From JAHRAW01 sp963693025 (GTDB lineage: Bacteria; Pseudomonadota; Gammaproteobacteria; Arenicellales; Poriferihabitantaceae): a stretch of DNA of 64,000 bases. The position numbers were made by a program, and so were the translations under genes. Under the pieces are notes generated by a model. The model did not search any database. It was not told where the DNA came from and saw nothing but the letters and a program-made list of their open reading frames with translations. The DNA lies in the NCBI GenBank assembly GCA_963693025.1, contig OY843749.1:1860001-1924000 (forward strand), in the 5' to 3' direction. This document shows, in pieces, positions 1-8,865 of the stretch. Within the stretch, counting starts at the first letter, position 1, and the number at the start of each line of letters is the position of its first letter.

Positions 1-240
1 ATAGAAGCCGGCTGCGAAATCCACGGACCCACCTGGATATCACACGGCTGCCACCTGCAAGCCGGCGTCAAGGTACACCGCAGCATCCTCTTCGAACACA
101 CCCTAATGCGCCCGCAAGGCGCACTCTCCGAAGCCGTCGTGTTTGGCCGCTACTGCGTAGACAAAGAAGGCAACCCGGTAGACAGCAGCGGCGCCGGCCT
201 AGACTGGGTAGACGACGCCCGCAACCGCGAGACGGGGTAG
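1..240 (+). CDS. Sugar-nucleotide transferase, C-terminal part (partial at 5' edge)
   Basis: The open frame enters from the left edge and stops with TAG at 238-240, leaving 79 residues. The text has hexapeptide-like turns (IHGPTWISHGCHLQAGVKVH) followed by a hydrophilic tail, as in the C-terminal left-handed beta-helix of nucleotidyltransferases such as glucose-1-phosphate adenylyl- or mannose-1-phosphate guanylyltransferases. The catalytic N-terminal domain lies outside the window, so the substrate cannot be told. The stop is 93 bp before fmdB, which probably belongs to a separate transcript. Confidence 0.55.
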   Translation: MEAGCEIHGPTWISHGCHLQAGVKVHRSILFEHTLMRPQGALSEAVVFGRYCVDKEGNPVDSSGAGLDWVDDARNRETG

Positions 241-333
241 TCTCCCAACCACCACTCCGTCATTCCCAACCAATTTTCGGCTATACTAACAACTCAACCT
301 CCCCTCACCCGCCCAGGAGACGAAACCCAAGCG

Positions 334-729
334 ATGCCGTTTTACGAATACCAATGCACTGCCTGCGCGCACCGCCTGGAAGCGCTGCAAAAAATCGTGG
401 ACGCCCCGTTGCTGTATTGCCCGGAGTGCGGCGAAGCCAGCCTGAAAAAACTGATTTCCAAGTCGGCCTTCCGGCTGAAGGGCGCCGGCTGGTATGCCAC
501 CGATTTCAAAAACAGCGGCGCACAAGAAGACCGGGCGCGTAAAAAAGACGGCGGCAAGGACGGCGGCAATGACGGTGACAAAGACGGCGCGGGCAAGGGC
601 GCCGACTCAAAACCCAAGAGTTCGCCACCAAGCGAAACCACCTCCGCCTCCGCCACCACCTCAGGCGACAAAAAAGACGGCGCATCGAAAAAGTCGTCAT
701 CCGCCGAACCGATGCAAAAAAGCGCCTGA
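334..729 (+). CDS. FmdB-family zinc-ribbon protein
   Basis: 131 residues beginning MPFYEYQCTACAHRLEALQK. The N-terminal ~50 residues are a typical FmdB/CxxC-CxxC zinc ribbon, with Cys pairs at CTAC and CPEC, and the ribbon is followed by the usual GAGWYATDF motif. The C-terminal half is low-complexity Lys/Asp/Gly/Ser and probably disordered. FmdB proteins are small putative regulators of unsettled biochemical role. The gene lies 17 bp upstream of aspS, the usual gammaproteobacterial neighbour, which supports both the call and co-transcription. Confidence 0.85.
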   Translation: MPFYEYQCTACAHRLEALQKIVDAPLLYCPECGEASLKKLISKSAFRLKGAGWYATDFKNSGAQEDRARKKDGGKDGGNDGDKDGAGKGADSKPKSSPPSETTSASATTSGDKKDGASKKSSSAEPMQKSA

Positions 730-746
730 CGGGCAAGCGAGCCCCG

Positions 747-2573
747 ATGCGCACCCACCTCAGCGGCCAACTCACCCCGAACGACATCGGCGAGCGCGTC
801 ACCCTCGCCGGCTGGGTGTTGAACCGCCGCGACCACGGCGGCGTGATATTCATCGACCTGCGCGACCGCAGCGGGCGCGTGCAAGTGGTGGCCGACCCGG
901 ACGCGCCGGAGCCTTTTGCGATTGCCGAGCAGGCGCGCAACGAGTTCGTGTTGCGCGTGACCGGCACGGTGCGGCGGCGCCCCGAAGGAACCGTCAACGC
1001 GGAGTTGCCGACCGGCGAAATTGAAGTGGTGGCGGAGCGCATCGAACTGCTGGGGCGTGCCGAGCCGCTGCCGTTTCAGATGGACATGGCCGACGACGAA
1101 ATCAGCGAGACGGTGCGCTTGAAATACCGCTTTCTCGACCTGCGGCGCCCGCCGATGCAATCGGCATTGCGCCTGCGCGCCGCGCTCATCAGCGAAATCC
1201 GCCGCTTCCTCGACGCGCGCGATTTTGTCGACATTGAAACGCCCATCCTGACCCGCTCGACCCCCGAAGGCGCGCGCGACTACCTCGTCCCCAGCCGCAC
1301 CCACCCCGGCGAGTTTTTCGCGCTACCGCAATCGCCGCAACTGTTCAAGCAACTGCTGATGGTCGCCGGGTTTGAGCGCTACTACCAAATCGCGCGCTGC
1401 TTCCGCGACGAAGACCTGCGCGCCGACCGCCAGCCCGAATTCACCCAACTGGATGTCGAGATGTCGTTCGTGGACGAGGGCGACGTCATCGCCCTGATGG
1501 AGCAACTCATCCGCGAAGTGTTCAAGCGCACGGCGGACGCCGACCTGCCCGACCCCATCCCGCGCATGCCATACGCCGAGGCGCTCGCGCGCTACGGCAG
1601 CGACCGGCCCGACTTGCGTATTGCGCTCGAATTGACCGACCTGACCGACCTGATGAAGGCGGTCGAATTCAAAGTGTTCGCGGCGCCCGCCAACGACCCG
1701 GCGGGGCGCGTGGCGGCGCTCAAAGTCCCCGGCGGCGGGCAGTTGACGCGCGCGCAAATCGACCACTACACCGAATTCGTCGCCCAGTTCGGCGCGCGCG
1801 GGCTGGCGTATATCAAGGTCAACGAGACCGTCGATGCGGACGGCACCGCCACCGACACCACCACCGCCACCATACGAGACGGTCTGCAATCACCCATCCT
1901 GAAATTCCTGCCCGATGACGCGCTCGCCGGCATCCTCAAGCGCACCAGCGCCGTGCGCGGCGACCTGATTTTCTTCGGCGCCGACCAAGCCGCGGTGGTC
2001 AACGACGCCCTCGGCGCGCTGCGGCTGGAAGTCGCCCGCGACCTCGGCCTGGTCGAGCCCGGCTGGAAACCGGTATGGGTGGTGGACTTCCCGCTGCTGG
2101 CATGGAACGAAGACGCGGCGCGCTGGGAAGCCCAGCACCACCCCTTCACCGCCCCGCGCGCGCAAGACATCGAGTTGCTGGAAAGCGACCCCGGCAAAGT
2201 GCGCGCGCGCGCCTACGACCTCGTGCTCAACGGCCGCGAAGCCGGCGGCGGCTCCATCCGCATCCACGACGCCGCCCTGCAACGCCGCGTCCTCAACGCC
2301 CTCGGCATAGACGACGCGCAAGCCCAAACCGAGTTCGGCTTCCTCCTGGACGCCCTCCAATACGGCGCTCCCCCCCACGGCGGCATCGCCTTCGGCATCG
2401 ACCGCCTCGCCGCCATGCTCGCCGGCGCCGACTCCATCCGAGACGTAATCGCCTTCCCCAAAACGCAAAGGGCGTCGTGCTTGCTGACTGAAGCGCCCGG
2501 TGATGTGGATGAGGGGCAGTTGCGGGAGTTGGGGTTGGCGGTTAAAAAACCCCGGACGGGTGATTCGAAATAG
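747..2573 (+). CDS. aspS: Aspartate--tRNA ligase
   Basis: 608 residues, normal for bacterial AspRS. It charges tRNA-Asp (or tRNA-Asp and tRNA-Asn if non-discriminating, which cannot be decided here) in the cytoplasm. The N-terminal OB-fold anticodon-binding domain (about residues 1-110: LAGWVLNRRDHGGVIFIDLRD) is followed by class II catalytic motifs, including FRDEDLRADRQPEFTQLD (motif 2) and GGIAFGIDRLAAM (motif 3), with the bacterial GAD insertion between. The ATG at 747 follows fmdB by 17 bp. Downstream, where yebC-ruvC would be expected, a foreign four-gene island begins after only 24 bp. Confidence 0.97.
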   Translation: MRTHLSGQLTPNDIGERVTLAGWVLNRRDHGGVIFIDLRDRSGRVQVVADPDAPEPFAIAEQARNEFVLRVTGTVRRRPEGTVNAELPTGEIEVVAERIELLGRAEPLPFQMDMADDEISETVRLKYRFLDLRRPPMQSALRLRAALISEIRRFLDARDFVDIETPILTRSTPEGARDYLVPSRTHPGEFFALPQSPQLFKQLLMVAGFERYYQIARCFRDEDLRADRQPEFTQLDVEMSFVDEGDVIALMEQLIREVFKRTADADLPDPIPRMPYAEALARYGSDRPDLRIALELTDLTDLMKAVEFKVFAAPANDPAGRVAALKVPGGGQLTRAQIDHYTEFVAQFGARGLAYIKVNETVDADGTATDTTTATIRDGLQSPILKFLPDDALAGILKRTSAVRGDLIFFGADQAAVVNDALGALRLEVARDLGLVEPGWKPVWVVDFPLLAWNEDAARWEAQHHPFTAPRAQDIELLESDPGKVRARAYDLVLNGREAGGGSIRIHDAALQRRVLNALGIDDAQAQTEFGFLLDALQYGAPPHGGIAFGIDRLAAMLAGADSIRDVIAFPKTQRASCLLTEAPGDVDEGQLRELGLAVKKPRTGDSK

Positions 2574-2597
2574 TCAGATAGCGGTAGAATTCAATTC

Positions 2598-3653
2598 GTG
2601 ACAGCGCCAAAGAACATTCACCGCAAATCCAAACCGGCAAACAATCGCGCTCCGACAGCGGCTTGCCTGTTTGCCGGCATGGGCGGGTTTTGTGGCGGGT
2701 TCAAAAAAGCCGGCATTAATACGCTGTGGGCAAACGAAAACAACGCGCATGCCGCCCATACTTTCCGGGCAAACTATCCAAGCGTAGATATGCGAGAAAA
2801 AGATGTTTGCGATTTGTCCGTCAGCAAAGACAAACTGCCGCCGATTGATATTCTGACTGCAGGGTTTCCGTGCCAAAGTTTTTCTCATGCCGGACACAAA
2901 CTCGGTTTCGATGACGAACGAGGTAAATTGTTTTTTGAGATTATCCGGTTAATCGGCGAATTTGGTCAAAATAAGCCGAAAATTATCCTCTTGGAAAATG
3001 TGCCGCATTTGGCAAGCGGTGATGGCGGTAAATGGTTACACTCCATCATCACACACATACAGCTTGCCGGTTACTGGTTCGACAAAGCAAATTATTGCAT
3101 ACTCAAAACTGATGAAATTTCCGGGTTGCCACAAAGCAGGGAGCGGCTATTTATGGTTGCCACAAGCGCCGATGCTTTTTATTGTAACGACTTCATATTC
3201 CCGAAAACTGGGGCAACGTTGCGCCCGCTTTCGGGTTTTGTCAAACGCAGGAAAAAAGCGAAGCAAAGCGATTACTTGTCGCCTGATAATCGTTACTACA
3301 AAACCATTGCCGAACAAATGCAAAAAGGCGACCCCCAAAGCATTTACCAACTTCGCCGCTATTATGTACGCGAGTATTCCGTCAAGTGTCCGACGCTAAC
3401 TGCCAATATGGGTGGGGGCGGGCACAATGTGCCATTTGTCCGCGACCGCTGGGGAATTCGTCGCCTGAGCGTTGCGGAATGTGCCACGTTGCAAGGGTTT
3501 GAAAATTTTGTTTTTCCACCGGAGGTTCCTATCAATGAGCGCTATCGACAGATTGGCAATGCCGTGCCGTTGCCGGTTGCCGAACAACTGGCGTTGGCTT
3601 GCCTGCAACTTTATAAATCCGAGTCGCGTTGCCCGGACAGGAAAGTGGCATGA
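2598..3653 (+). CDS. DNA (cytosine-5-)-methyltransferase
   Basis: 351 residues from a GTG start. All core C5-MTase motifs are visible: motif I (CLFAGMGGFCGGF, residues 23-35), catalytic PCQ at 91-93, ENV at 133-135, QSRERLF at 179-185 and C-terminal RQIGNAVPLPVAEQL. The target-recognition region lies around 200-280, so the site cannot be read from sequence. It methylates cytosine in a specific DNA site using AdoMet. Its stop overlaps the start of the GHKL ATPase gene (ATGA at 3650-3653), so the two are translationally coupled. GC content is visibly lower than in aspS and yebC, which suggests acquisition by transfer. Confidence 0.95.
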   Translation: MTAPKNIHRKSKPANNRAPTAACLFAGMGGFCGGFKKAGINTLWANENNAHAAHTFRANYPSVDMREKDVCDLSVSKDKLPPIDILTAGFPCQSFSHAGHKLGFDDERGKLFFEIIRLIGEFGQNKPKIILLENVPHLASGDGGKWLHSIITHIQLAGYWFDKANYCILKTDEISGLPQSRERLFMVATSADAFYCNDFIFPKTGATLRPLSGFVKRRKKAKQSDYLSPDNRYYKTIAEQMQKGDPQSIYQLRRYYVREYSVKCPTLTANMGGGGHNVPFVRDRWGIRRLSVAECATLQGFENFVFPPEVPINERYRQIGNAVPLPVAEQLALACLQLYKSESRCPDRKVA

Positions 3654-5530
3654 GCATTGACTGGTTTTTTCCACCGAGTAGTGGTGGAAGCGATGACGGT
3701 TTCAACGATGCCGGCATTGAAACATTCACCGGCGCTCGTTTCGATGGACTGGCGCGGGAAATCATTCAAAATTCGCTGGACGCCGCGGTCGATGATCAAA
3801 CCATGGTCACCGTAGAGTTTGATTTCGTTGAAATTACGCGCGCAGATTTTCCGGGACGGGAGAGTTTGCTGGGCGCAATGGAGCGATGTCGACTAGAAAG
3901 CAGGGATAAAAAAGGGAAGGCGTTTTTTGAAAACGCCGTGCGGGAATTAAAGAAACCAAAAATTCCATGCCTTAAGATTTCCGATTCTGGAACAACCGGA
4001 TTGCGTGGCGATTATAAAACCCGCAAAGGGCAATGGTATGCCATTACCAAAGCGCGCGGAATCAGTGAAAAAAGCAACGAAACCGCCGGAGGATCTTTCG
4101 GTATCGGAAAGAACGCACCGTTTGCTGTCTCTTCGTTACGCACTGTTTTTTATTCTACGCACTATACCGATGACGATGGTGGTGCCGTTTACCGCGCGCA
4201 AGGAAAATCCATTTTGAAGTCGCATTCCATGAATGACAACGAATACACGCAAGCAACAGGTTTTTATGGCGAGGTTGAAGGATGCCTGCCAATCGAAGAC
4301 GGCATCCCGGACATTTTACGTCCGCAAAAACCAGGTTGTGTTGTATTTATTCCCGGATTTGTCGTTGAGCCTCAATGGCAACATAAAATCATGGCGACTG
4401 TGGTATCGAACTTTTTTTGCGCCATTGAGTGGGGAAAGTTGCAAGTGTTAATTCAGGACGAAGATGAGAACATTGAAGTGGTTGAAAAAGAGACCTTGGA
4501 TCGTTGCTTTGCGAAAGTTGAAGCACTGCAAATTACTCCTGAAAAAGTCAAAAATTCTCTCTACTATTATCGGGCAATGAAACCGCCAACATCGCCGAAA
4601 GAGAGCCAACTTAAACTTCTAGGGCATTGTAAAATGTGGGTTCATGTAGGTGAAGGGTTACCCAAACAGGTTGCTTTGCTACGCCAAACGGGAATGTTGA
4701 TTACTGACGATCAGAAAGGACTGAAACGATGGGTGGGGCGCGCAGATTTTGTCGGTGTTTTCATATGTGACAGTGAAAAAGGAAACAGTTTGTTGCGCGA
4801 TATGGAAAACCCCCAGCACAATGCTTTTGAGCCGGAACGCGCCATTCCTGACCAACGCGACGAATGTAAAAGGGCACTAGATGAACTGGTTACTTGGGTG
4901 CGGGAGAGCGTAGATTTGCTGGCAAAATCTGAAGAGACGGAAGTCACGGACATCAAAGAGTTGAACGATTTTTTCCCTGATGTCGATCCCCCGGAAACTA
5001 TTCCCGGAGATGAAGGCGAAAGAGACATCGAGGGTTTGCCGGTGTATTCCCCGAAACCATTAAAGCGCTCCAAACCAAAAGCCGACATTTTGGATGACGA
5101 AGAGGGTGAAGAGGGAGGTGCCGGCGAGGAAGGTGGTTCGGGCGACGGCGACGGCCCTGGCCCTGGGCCCGGCCCTGGTGAAGGCACGGGTGGCACTGGC
5201 ACACGTACACCCTTAAAAAGTGTGGAATTGAAAAATGTACGCGTTGTTTCAGATGCCCGTAAAAGTAGAAATAAAACCGTTCATTTCACGCCGATAAAAA
5301 GCGGTAACATCGAAATTCGACTGGCTATTATGGGCGACGATGGTCGCGTGGACAACATCCGTTTGGCAGACGCCGACGGGATTCGTGACGGCGCTTTTTT
5401 CGTCACCGTGCAACGAAACAAACGGATTTCGCTAAAAGCCACCCTAGATAGCCCTGTGAGTGATTCCATCGCGGTCCGGGCTTTTCAGGAAAAAGAAGAG
5501 GGTTCTGGTGATGAAGCTGCTACCAAATAA
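3650..5530 (+). CDS. GHKL (MORC/MutL-like) ATPase of a methyltransferase-linked island
   Basis: 626 residues from the ATG at 3650, which overlaps the methyltransferase stop. The frame also opens at a TTG at 3629, but the ATGA overlap favours 3650. GHKL ATP-binding motifs are clear: N-box REIIQNSLDA (about 36-45), G1 DSGTTGLRG (112-120) and a G2 lid GGSFGIGKNAPF (148-158). A transducer-like middle region is followed by an acidic and Pro-Gly linker (around 480-520) and a beta-rich C-terminal domain of about 100 residues. MORC/MutL-type ATPases are known from comparative genomics to occur in restriction-modification operons, where they may act as ATP-driven clamps. No nuclease motif is seen in this protein, so its effector partner is unknown. 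Confidence 0.8.
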   Translation: MSIDWFFPPSSGGSDDGFNDAGIETFTGARFDGLAREIIQNSLDAAVDDQTMVTVEFDFVEITRADFPGRESLLGAMERCRLESRDKKGKAFFENAVRELKKPKIPCLKISDSGTTGLRGDYKTRKGQWYAITKARGISEKSNETAGGSFGIGKNAPFAVSSLRTVFYSTHYTDDDGGAVYRAQGKSILKSHSMNDNEYTQATGFYGEVEGCLPIEDGIPDILRPQKPGCVVFIPGFVVEPQWQHKIMATVVSNFFCAIEWGKLQVLIQDEDENIEVVEKETLDRCFAKVEALQITPEKVKNSLYYYRAMKPPTSPKESQLKLLGHCKMWVHVGEGLPKQVALLRQTGMLITDDQKGLKRWVGRADFVGVFICDSEKGNSLLRDMENPQHNAFEPERAIPDQRDECKRALDELVTWVRESVDLLAKSEETEVTDIKELNDFFPDVDPPETIPGDEGERDIEGLPVYSPKPLKRSKPKADILDDEEGEEGGAGEEGGSGDGDGPGPGPGPGEGTGGTGTRTPLKSVELKNVRVVSDARKSRNKTVHFTPIKSGNIEIRLAIMGDDGRVDNIRLADADGIRDGAFFVTVQRNKRISLKATLDSPVSDSIAVRAFQEKEEGSGDEAATK

Positions 5531-6347
5531 AACTTTTCCGCATCCAGTTCTTTGGAACAACGCTGACGATTACGTTCGGCGAACGTTTCAGGCTGTGCGG
5601 GAATTTTCCGTGGGCGATGGCGGCGTTCCGGTGTTGTCATTCAATTTCACGCTCAACGAGGACTGCATTATCGATCTTCTTGCAAGCAAGCAGGCGATTT
5701 ATGTCTTGGAGATTCACTGTCCGACAACTTTTGTGCGTCGCACCTTTTGTACGGAAGAAAAATCAGGGAAATTCACGCTATCCAAGGGCGATCTTTATCG
5801 GCGTGTCGAGGCGAATGCATTGATTGTCTGCACAAAAGATATTCATGGATATTCCAGCCCCAACTTTAACGAGGAATTTGGCAATGCCTCGTTTGATTTG
5901 TTGCGGGGTGATGTGTTAGCGGCTGCTGAAACTGAAATCTGGCATTGGGACACTGACTTCGTCGCACCACTACACTCGGTATTCAACTTAGTTGCTAACA
6001 GTAGCATTCAGCCCGGAATGTTCGAGGTCGATACCAGCGATGACAAGATCAAAATACAAATGTGCCCAACCGACAAGGATCGATTTGAGAACATGCGATA
6101 TTCCTCCGAGCAAAAACCTTTCGCCATGTTTGTTTATTTTTCTGTCGTCGCCGAAGTTTTGCGACAAATGAAAGACACCGAAAACGACGATGACGAGAAC
6201 AAAAAATGGTATCGCGCCATTGAGTATAAACTGGCGGAACTCCAAAAAGACTTGCACACATCTTCGGCCGACCCTTTCAAGCTGGCGCAAGAGTTGCTCC
6301 ACAAGCCACTGGGGCGAATACTGCCATCGCCGGACTCGGAGGCATAA
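5511..6347 (+). CDS. Protein of unknown family in the Dcm-GHKL island
   Basis: 278 residues (MKLLPNKTFPHPVLWNN...) from the ATG at 5511, which lies inside the 3' end of the GHKL gene (20-bp overlap). I recognise no domain. The first 180 residues look alpha/beta with many beta strands (VLSFNFTLNEDCIIDLL, AIYVLEIHCPTTFVRR). The C-terminal third is charged and helical. A conserved YRRVEANALIVCTKDI segment is conspicuous, but no PD-(D/E)XK, HNH or GIY-YIG signature is visible. Tight overlaps on both sides imply that it works with the ATPase and methyltransferase. It is a candidate effector or specificity subunit by position only. Confidence 0.65.
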   Translation: MKLLPNKTFPHPVLWNNADDYVRRTFQAVREFSVGDGGVPVLSFNFTLNEDCIIDLLASKQAIYVLEIHCPTTFVRRTFCTEEKSGKFTLSKGDLYRRVEANALIVCTKDIHGYSSPNFNEEFGNASFDLLRGDVLAAAETEIWHWDTDFVAPLHSVFNLVANSSIQPGMFEVDTSDDKIKIQMCPTDKDRFENMRYSSEQKPFAMFVYFSVVAEVLRQMKDTENDDDENKKWYRAIEYKLAELQKDLHTSSADPFKLAQELLHKPLGRILPSPDSEA

Positions 6348-6348
6348 C

Positions 6349-7104
6349 ATGTTGCCGATACGCTTTTGGGGGCAAGACACGGTTGATGTGCTACGGCAAA
6401 ATGTCAGGGAAAATTTGCCGTGGTACCGCGAAGAAGATAATGCAAGCGTGCCGGACAGCCTAGACGACTACAGAAAAATGTCTAAGCAAGTAGACCCCGT
6501 GTGCTGGGATCAACTGAACGATAGTCCCGGCGAAAGCGATGACCTCCAAAACAGTATTTCCACCTACACGCACCTCGACCTATCTCCACAACAAGCGGCC
6601 GATGAACGTATTTGGACGTACGCAACACATTGTCTGGCAGGAGACTACACCGCCAAACGTTGGAATAAAATCCCGGACGATGACGACAAGGCTGTCAACT
6701 ATGTTTTGGCGCATTACTTCGTTTCCGGTGCCCGCGGGCTGATTCGGGACAACGCTGTTGCCCGCCTTTGGTGGATGGGGCATGTCGCCTCTCGTTGTCG
6801 AGATTACAATCTGAAAGGTACTTTGACTATTTTGTTGCGCGATTCCGATGTCCGCGCCAACTTGCTCGAACGTTCTTCGATAAGTATGAGCACAGAATTG
6901 TTTAGTGGCGTGATTCGTGTACTCGGCAGATCCCTGGATGCCAGTACTGATCCTGCCATCTACAAAAGAGAAAATTTCCGCGCCTTGATGAAGAAACTGA
7001 ATATGCGGGGAGGGCGGATTATGTTGAATGCACTGGATGCGAAACAGTTGGATGACATACTCGACAAAATGGTGGCGGAAATAATCAAGGACCATAATGA
7101 TTAA
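6349..7104 (+). CDS. DUF6339-like protein, last gene of the Dcm-GHKL island
   Basis: 251 residues from the ATG at 6349, 1 bp after the preceding stop. The central part (ERIWTYATHCLAGDYTAKRW, then ARGLIRDNAVARLWWMGHVA) resembles, from memory, the pattern of DUF6339 proteins, small helical proteins often found near phage-defence and restriction genes. The assignment needs an HMM check. No catalytic motif is seen. The protein is rich in Asp, Asn and Arg and has no signal peptide or membrane segment. It closes the co-directional four-gene unit; 0.5 kb of repeat-bearing DNA separates it from yebC. Confidence 0.55.
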   Translation: MLPIRFWGQDTVDVLRQNVRENLPWYREEDNASVPDSLDDYRKMSKQVDPVCWDQLNDSPGESDDLQNSISTYTHLDLSPQQAADERIWTYATHCLAGDYTAKRWNKIPDDDDKAVNYVLAHYFVSGARGLIRDNAVARLWWMGHVASRCRDYNLKGTLTILLRDSDVRANLLERSSISMSTELFSGVIRVLGRSLDASTDPAIYKRENFRALMKKLNMRGGRIMLNALDAKQLDDILDKMVAEIIKDHND

Positions 7105-7221
7105 TCAGCAGGCAAGTTGATTTTCCCGCACAGCGAAACATAGATCGGAGCAAAACGCTGACGAATTTCATTCATCAACTTTACACAAAAACCCCCACCC
7201 CTTTCGAATATCCCAACGCCG

Positions 7222-7489
7222 CCATTCCGGAACGGTGAAAAGCATGCCCCGTGCTCCGACACGGGGTAAGGAGCGTAGCGACTATATTTTTCTCGTATCC
7301 GGAATCCATGTGTCTTTGGTTTCAACGCCACTATCTAAGACACATGGATTCCCGCTCAAAAGACTGCGGGAATGGCGTTGTTTGGGCTCAGCGCCAATCT
7401 GAGGAAGATTCCCGAGGACGCAAGTGTCCGTAAGCCGCCGCTTAAAAGAAAAAGCGCGGCGGCAACGGACACTAACGCTCGAAATGACG
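7222..7489 (-). repeat. Chimeric member of the ~200-bp MITE-like repeat family
   Basis: Reverse-oriented, non-standard copy. The stem-1 module (GTGTCCGTAAGCCGCCGC ... GCGGCAACGGACAC) and the terminus CGAAATGACG are present at the right. The left side instead carries an end module seen also at 18842-18904 (CCCCGTGCTCCGACACGGGG) and a foreign hairpin whose arms GGAATCCATGTGTCTT and AAGACACATGGATTCC form a perfect 16-bp stem (about 7300-7360). It fills most of the gap between the Dcm island and yebC. I see no protein-coding gene in 7105-7645. Confidence 0.7.
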
Positions 7490-7592
7490 AAGTGGTGGTG
7501 GTGGTGGGGGTGTGGGACGGCGACCGGCGTTCACCGCAACCAACCCATCATTGACTCCCCGTTATGCTTACCGGTTGAATTCGCGTCTGGGT

Positions 7593-7598
7593 TATAAT
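7593..7598 (+). promoter_or_regulatory. Candidate -10 element for the yebC-ruvCAB transcript
   Basis: A perfect TATAAT hexamer lies 48 bp upstream of the yebC start. No good -35 lies at 17 bp (the nearest TTGAAT is only 12 bp away), so this is a plausible but unproven promoter. It sits directly downstream of the island and repeat, where a new promoter for the ruv genes would be needed if read-through from aspS was lost. Confidence 0.35.
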
Positions 7599-7645
7599 GC
7601 CTCGACCACACCAACCCCCACCACCAAGCACTTCCCGGAACCAAA

Positions 7646-8374
7646 ATGGCAGGCCACAGCAAATGGGCCAATATCAGATTTCGCAAGGCCGCTCAGGATG
7701 CCAAGCGAGGTAAGGTTTTTACTAAGCTGATTGCGGAGATTACGGTGGCGGCGCGGGTTGGGGGGGGGGATGCTGAGGGGAATCCTCGGTTGCGGGCGGC
7801 GGTGGATAAGGCGTTGGCGGCGAATATGCCGCGCGATACGATTGCGCGGGCGGTGAAGCGCGGGGCGGGGGTGGCGGACGGGGCGGCGATGGAGGAAATC
7901 CGCTATGAAGGTTATGGGCCCGGCGGGGTGGCGGTGCTGGTGGAGTGCGCGACCGACAACCGCAACCGGGCGGTCAGCGAGGTGCGCCATGCGTTTTCCA
8001 AGCACGGCGGGAACTTGGGGACGGACGGCTCGGTGGCGTATTTGTTCGAGGCGGTCGGCTCCATCGTGTTTGGCGAGGGCGCGGACGAGGAGCGCATTAT
8101 GGAGATTGCGCTGGAGGCCGGGGCGGATGATGTTGACAGCGGCGACGGCATGGTCGAGGTGGTCGCCGCCCGCGAGGATTACCCGCGCGTGGGGCGCGCC
8201 TTTACCGAGGCCGGGCTCACGCCGGAGATGTCGGAATTGATTCAACGCCCGGCATCGCAAATCGAGTTGAGCGGCGAGGAAGCCGAGCAGGCGGTCAAAC
8301 TCATCGACGCGCTTGAGCAACTGGACGATGTGCAGAACGTGTTCACCAACGCGGTTTTTCCGGAGGGCGGTTGA
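7646..8374 (+). CDS. yebC: YebC/PmpR-family translation/transcription regulator
   Basis: 242 residues, full length for the family, starting MAGHSKWANIRFRKAAQDAK. The family is known as a DNA-binding transcription factor and more recently as a translation factor relieving stalling on proline-rich stretches. The conserved LARA-type segments RAAVDKALAANMPRDTI and YGPGGVAVLVECATDN(R)NR are intact. It is cytoplasmic. The stop overlaps the ruvC start by one base (TGATG), so it heads the yebC-ruvC-ruvA-ruvB operon typical of gammaproteobacteria. Confidence 0.95.
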   Translation: MAGHSKWANIRFRKAAQDAKRGKVFTKLIAEITVAARVGGGDAEGNPRLRAAVDKALAANMPRDTIARAVKRGAGVADGAAMEEIRYEGYGPGGVAVLVECATDNRNRAVSEVRHAFSKHGGNLGTDGSVAYLFEAVGSIVFGEGADEERIMEIALEAGADDVDSGDGMVEVVAAREDYPRVGRAFTEAGLTPEMSELIQRPASQIELSGEEAEQAVKLIDALEQLDDVQNVFTNAVFPEGG

Positions 8375-8865
8375 TGCGGGTGCTCGGCATCGACCCCGGT
8401 TCGCGCAACACCGGCCTCGGCGTGGTCGAGGCGACGCGCGACGGGCTGAGGCTGGTCGCCTGCGAATGCATCCGCATGCGCGACGCCGAGGTGAGCACGC
8501 GCCTGGCGACCATCTACCGCGGCGTGCAACGGATGATTGAGCAGCACCGCCCGGAAATGGTGGCGATCGAGCAGGTGTTCATCTCCAACAACGCGCGCTC
8601 GGCGCTGGTGCTGGGGCAGGCGAGCGGTAGCGCGGTTTGCTCGGCGGTCATCGCCGGCTGCGAGGTGACCGAATACAGCGCGCTGCAAATCAAGCGCGCG
8701 GTGGTCGGCGTGGGCAACGCCAAGAAGGAGCAGGTGCAGCACATGGTGCGCGCGCTGCTCGGCTTGCAGGCACAGCCGGGAACCGACGAAGCGGATGCGC
8801 TGGCGTGCGCAATCTGTCATATTCATACGATGCAAATCGAAGCGAAACTGAAGCGCGCGCTATGA
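8374..8865 (+). CDS. ruvC: Crossover junction endodeoxyribonuclease RuvC
   Basis: 163 residues. RuvC resolves Holliday junctions by symmetric nicking. The RNase-H-like fold residues are visible: Asp in MRVLGIDPGSRNTG, Glu in MVAIEQVFISNNARSALVLG, and the C-terminal EADALACAICH with its acidic pair. The start is the ATG at 8374, which shares its A with the yebC stop. Between its stop and ruvA lies an unusual 70-bp hexanucleotide array, whereas ruvA and ruvB overlap tightly. Confidence 0.96.
   Translation: MRVLGIDPGSRNTGLGVVEATRDGLRLVACECIRMRDAEVSTRLATIYRGVQRMIEQHRPEMVAIEQVFISNNARSALVLGQASGSAVCSAVIAGCEVTEYSALQIKRAVVGVGNAKKEQVQHMVRALLGLQAQPGTDEADALACAICHIHTMQIEAKLKRAL

Noticed and set aside
7251..7554. 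Two ~60-residue plus-strand open frames
   Set aside because: They are translations of the repeat and of its palindromes, with no ribosome sites.
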